Notes under the pieces: generated by a model | Told to the model about the DNA's origin: nothing | The model's database searches: none | The model's input: the letters and a program-made list of their open reading frames with translations, nothing else | Translations under genes and position numbers: made by a program | Shown here: positions 61,242 through 64,000 of the stretch, piece after piece | Position numbering within the stretch: the stretch's first letter is position 1 | Layout of the letters: every line of letters starts with the position of its first letter | Source: Bacteroidales bacterium | GTDB lineage: Bacteria > Bacteroidota > Bacteroidia > Bacteroidales > F082 | Assembly (NCBI GenBank): GCA_028277395.1 | Contig: JANQGJ010000060.1 | Location: 44,153 to 108,152, forward strand | Direction: 5' to 3' | Length of the DNA stretch: 64,000 nt

Positions 61242-63335
61242 CTATTCATCTTCCGATTTAATCTCCTGTTTATCTTCTTTATTTACTGCTTCTTTTATTT
61301 CAGCTTCTTTTTTGTCAGATTCATCTGATTCATCTTCTTCAGGTTTAGCACCTCCACTCTCCATTTCTTTCAACAGGTTAGTAGTAATTCCCCATGGTCT
61401 TTTACCAAACACTGATTCCAGATCATCGCTAAAAATAACTTCTTTTTCAAGTAGTATGCCGGCAAGTTTCTCAAGACCTTCTTTATTATTTTCGAGTGTT
61501 TCGATTGCTCTGGCATAAGCTTTCTCAACAATACGGCTTATTTCTTTGTCAATTTCTTCTGCAGTTTTTTCACTGAAGGGTTTGCTAAATGAGTACTCCT
61601 GCTGTCCGGTTGAGTCATAATAACTAATATTACCAATATTTTCGCTTAACCCGTAATATGATACCATTGCATATGCCTGTTTGGTAACTCTTTCAAGGTC
61701 GTTTAATGCACCTGTTGATATTTTACCAAAGATAACCTGTTCGGCAGCACGGCCGCCAAGTGTGGCAGTCATTTCATCAAACATCTGATCATATGTGGTT
61801 ATCTGCCTTTCTTCAGGAAGGTACCATGCAGCACCGAGTGATTTTCCGCGTGGTACAATGGTAACTTTTACAAGTGGATGTGCATGTTCAAGCAGCCAGC
61901 TGATAGAAGCATGGCCAGCTTCGTGGTAGGCCACAACTTTCTTTTCATCCGGTGAAATTATTTTGTTTTTCTTTTCAAGCCCGCCAATTATCCTGTCTAT
62001 GGCATCCAGAAAGTCCTGTTTCGAAATGCTGCTGTGATTTGATCTTGCTGCTATCAATGCCGATTCATTACACACATTAGCAATATCTGCACCGGAAAAA
62101 CCCGGAGTTTGTTTAGCAAGAAAATCGATATTGACTGATTTGTCAAGTTTAAGCGGTTTCATATGAACAGCGAAAATCTGCTGGCGCTCATTAAGGTCAG
62201 GTAATTCAACATGGATCTGACGGTCAAATCTTCCAGCTCTCATAAGCGCTTTATCAAGAATATCAGCCCTGTTGGTTGCTGCGAGTATTATTACACCTGA
62301 ATTTGGAGTGAAACCATCCATTTCTGTTAACAGCTGGTTCAGAGTATTTTCACGCTCGTCATTAGCTCCGGTAATTTGATTTTTACCCCTGGCTCTTCCA
62401 ATGGCATCAATTTCATCAATGAAAATAATACTTGGAGATTTCTCTTTTGCCTGTTTAAACAGATCACGGACACGGGAAGCCCCGACTCCAACAAACATCT
62501 CAACAAAATCTGAACCTGAAATCGAATAAAACGGAACATCTGCTTCACCGGCAACGGATTTTGCAAGTAATGTTTTACCGGTTCCCGGAGGGCCTACCAG
62601 CAGTACTCCTCTGGGTATTTTACCTCCAAGCTTTGTGTATTTCTCTGGTTTTTTCAGGAAGTCAACAATTTCAGTAATTTCAACTTTTGCTTCTTCAAGT
62701 CCCGCTACATCCTTAAATGAAATATTAACACTGGTTTTTTTATCATAAACCTGTGCTTTCGATTTTCCAATATTGAAAATCTGCCCGCCTGCACCACCGC
62801 CGCCACGGCTCATCATTCTCATGAATATAAACCAAACTCCAATAAGTAAGGCAATAGGGAATATCCAGCTTAATACCTCAGCGCCCCAATTATGCCTGAC
62901 TTCCGTCTCAACATAGATAGGATCGGAAATGCCCTTTTGCGCTTTTTCAACGTCCTCATAAAACTTGTCAACTGATCCGACGTTATAATAATAATGAGGT
63001 GTATTTTTGTTGAAACCGGATTTATCTTCAACATCCTTATGCATCTCCTTTGACAGATTTTCAGGTTTTATAAAGATTTCTGCTGTTTCTTTATTTACCA
63101 GAATTATTTTGGATACATCGCTGTTTTCAAGCATGCGCTTCAAATCGCGCCAGTCGGTTTGTTTTCCTTCATCTCCCAATCCAATGAACTGAACACCAAA
63201 TAATATCAATATTAATATTCCGTATATCCAGTAAAAATTGAATTTTGGTTTTCCATTTTTTCCTGATCCTTTCAGGTTGTTAAACGGATTAGAACCATCT
63301 TCTTTCTGTTTGTTATTTATATCTTTATCTGCCAT
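61242..63335 (-). CDS. ftsH: ATP-dependent zinc metalloprotease FtsH
   Basis: The 697-residue membrane protease has two N-terminal helices (about 36-53 and 155-173) around a periplasmic domain, then the AAA ATPase with Walker A GPPGTGKT at 248-255, [15 protein letters not shown], the second region of homology ([21 protein letters not shown]), and the zinc site HEAGH at 471-475. An acidic Glu/Asp/Lys-rich tail closes it. It degrades membrane and short-lived cytosolic proteins. It is second in the operon, 39 bp after rsfS. Confidence 0.97.
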   Translation of the reverse strand: MADKDINNKQKEDGSNPFNNLKGSGKNGKPKFNFYWIYGILILILFGVQFIGLGDEGKQTDWRDLKRMLENSDVSKIILVNKETAEIFIKPENLSKEMHKDVEDKSGFNKNTPHYYYNVGSVDKFYEDVEKAQKGISDPIYVETEVRHNWGAEVLSWIFPIALLIGVWFIFMRMMSRGGGGAGGQIFNIGKSKAQVYDKKTSVNISFKDVAGLEEAKVEITEIVDFLKKPEKYTKLGGKIPRGVLLVGPPGTGKTLLAKSVAGEADVPFYSISGSDFVEMFVGVGASRVRDLFKQAKEKSPSIIFIDEIDAIGRARGKNQITGANDERENTLNQLLTEMDGFTPNSGVIILAATNRADILDKALMRAGRFDRQIHVELPDLNERQQIFAVHMKPLKLDKSVNIDFLAKQTPGFSGADIANVCNESALIAARSNHSSISKQDFLDAIDRIIGGLEKKNKIISPDEKKVVAYHEAGHASISWLLEHAHPLVKVTIVPRGKSLGAAWYLPEERQITTYDQMFDEMTATLGGRAAEQVIFGKISTGALNDLERVTKQAYAMVSYYGLSENIGNISYYDSTGQQEYSFSKPFSEKTAEEIDKEISRIVEKAYARAIETLENNKEGLEKLAGILLEKEVIFSDDLESVFGKRPWGITTNLLKEMESGGAKPEEDESDESDKKEAEIKEAVNKEDKQEIKSEDE

Positions 63336-63374
63336 TATGTCGTTATTTGTAATTATAAACCCGGGGTTACGGTA

Positions 63375-63752
63375 TTATTCATCACTGGTATACTCTTCCT
63401 GTACCGCGTCAGCCCAAAGGTTTTCCAAATTGTAGAAGTTTCTTTTTTCCTCAAGGAATATATGAACAACTATGTCAAAGTAATCTATCAAAATCCATTC
63501 CGAATTTTCATATCCCTCTTTGTGAAAAGGCTTAATTCCACAGTTTTTTTGAACACACTCTATTACATAATCGTAAATCGCATCAACCTGGATTGTTGAT
63601 GAAGCATGACAAATTACAAAGTAGTTGGTGACGGAATCCTGTATCTCTCTAAGATCCAGGCTGGTAATCCTCTTGCCTTTTTTCTCCTGCATCGCAGATA
63701 CAACCTGTTTTAATATTTCTTCGGCACTGTTGGATTCAACATTTTTTTGCAT
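63375..63752 (-). CDS. rsfS: Ribosome silencing factor
   Basis: The 125-residue protein is standard RsfS/YbeB size and binds L14 of the large subunit to block subunit joining when nutrients are scarce. Features are ITSLDLREIQDSVTNYFVICHASSTIQVDAI, IKPFHKEGYENSEWILIDYFDIVVHIFLEEKRNFYNLENLWADA. It heads the minus-strand operon with ftsH, LUD, cdsA and psd. Confidence 0.96.
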   Translation of the reverse strand: MQKNVESNSAEEILKQVVSAMQEKKGKRITSLDLREIQDSVTNYFVICHASSTIQVDAIYDYVIECVQKNCGIKPFHKEGYENSEWILIDYFDIVVHIFLEEKRNFYNLENLWADAVQEEYTSDE

Positions 63753-63775
63753 AAACAGACTTTAATTAATATTTA

Positions 63776-63791
63776 CAAAAATACAAAAATA
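63776..63791 (-). promoter_or_regulatory. Tandem -7 boxes upstream of rsfS
   Basis: Two adjacent copies of CAAAAATA (63776..63783 and 63784..63791) each read TATTTTTG on the minus strand. They lie 24 and 32 bp upstream of the rsfS start, so start sites could be used from either. No clear -33 TTG. Confidence 0.45.
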
Positions 63792-64000
63792 GTGATTGTT
63801 AGTGGCAGTTAATATTGATGTCAGTTTTCTTTGGGAATTACCTGATACCAGCCTGTATAAATCACAACCTGGCTGTATGTTACCATGTCCAAAGTATTAT
63901 AATAACCTGAGTTCGACGTAAGAAAAGTTGATTTTTCACTAAATCATAAGGATAGTTTTTGTATATTTAATGTGTTGAATACCAAATAAATACAAAAACA

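Noticed and set aside
1..64000. CRISPR arrays, tRNA or rRNA genes, riboswitches and prophage
   Set aside because: No regularly spaced repeats, no cloverleaf-like or TTCGA-type tRNA elements outside coding genes, and no phage structural genes were seen by reading; a covariance-model search was not possible.

Overview
The window is AT-rich bacterial chromosome from a member of the Bacteroidota, most likely class Bacteroidia. The evidence is a SusC/SusD pair, a CarboxypepD_reg-type TonB-dependent receptor, a PorX response regulator and a type B sorting-domain relic of the type IX secretion system, DUF4252 proteins beside an ECF sigma factor, an RprX/RprY-like two-component system, and several upstream regions with the phylum's TAnnTTTG -7 promoter box. 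I saw no tRNA, rRNA, CRISPR array, prophage or intact insertion sequence. The content is mostly housekeeping and envelope genes.

Layout: 1-3.5 kb holds a minus-strand operon porX-tsaE-ald, with a possible partial gene running off the left edge. 3.7-7.7 kb carries an HD phosphohydrolase and a large membrane-anchored propeller-like protein. 7.8-10 kb is an ECF sigma factor, a membrane anti-sigma-like protein and two DUF4252 proteins, with a perfect 21-bp hairpin between the last two. 10.3-14 kb has ExbB-ExbD-TonB, then PspC and LiaF-like membrane proteins whose junction was remodelled by a 71-bp tandem duplication. 14.3-20.2 kb is a peptide-uptake-like stretch: TonB-dependent receptor, S9 lipoprotein peptidase and Xaa-Pro peptidase. 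20.3-26.4 kb has pterin genes (PTPS/QueD-like, folE), a Bax inhibitor-1-like protein, fabD, cinA, a universal stress protein and a nucleoside phosphorylase.

26.4-32.5 kb is a compact lipid/secondary-metabolite-like cluster: KAS III, a GT-C/TPR membrane protein and an alpha/beta hydrolase, divergent from a fatty acyl-AMP ligase fused to an acyl carrier domain. 32.5-38.8 kb holds sugar nucleotide and lipopolysaccharide genes (rfbB, galE, a WbpD-like acetyltransferase, a WbpE-like aminotransferase, waaA) and a small outer-membrane protein. 39-42.6 kb is the most unusual region: leucyl aminopeptidase, an ECF sigma factor, a zinc-finger anti-sigma, a secreted Lys-rich peptide with EGKCG repeats (HvfA-like metallophore precursor) and a DoxX/HvfX-like membrane protein, but no MNIO maturase. 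It is followed by a roughly 220-bp internally deleted IS256-family relic that has not been named as a gene. 42.6-49.8 kb has a second Xaa-Pro aminopeptidase, the RprXY system divergent from a small Lys/Cys-rich secreted protein, a flavodoxin, lgt and an M23 lipoprotein. 50-54.6 kb is the SusCD pair, followed by a small membrane protein and a HutH-type ammonia-lyase. 57.2-57.7 kb is a degraded T9SS cargo gene. 58.1-63.8 kb holds a HAD phosphatase and the operon rsfS-ftsH-LUD-cdsA-psd.

Functional themes: proteolysis and peptide scavenging (S9, two M24, M17, TonB-dependent import), envelope lipid and lipopolysaccharide synthesis, and envelope-stress or metal-stress regulation through two ECF sigma/anti-sigma pairs and RprXY. 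All functions are inferred by reading the translated sequences; no database search was run.
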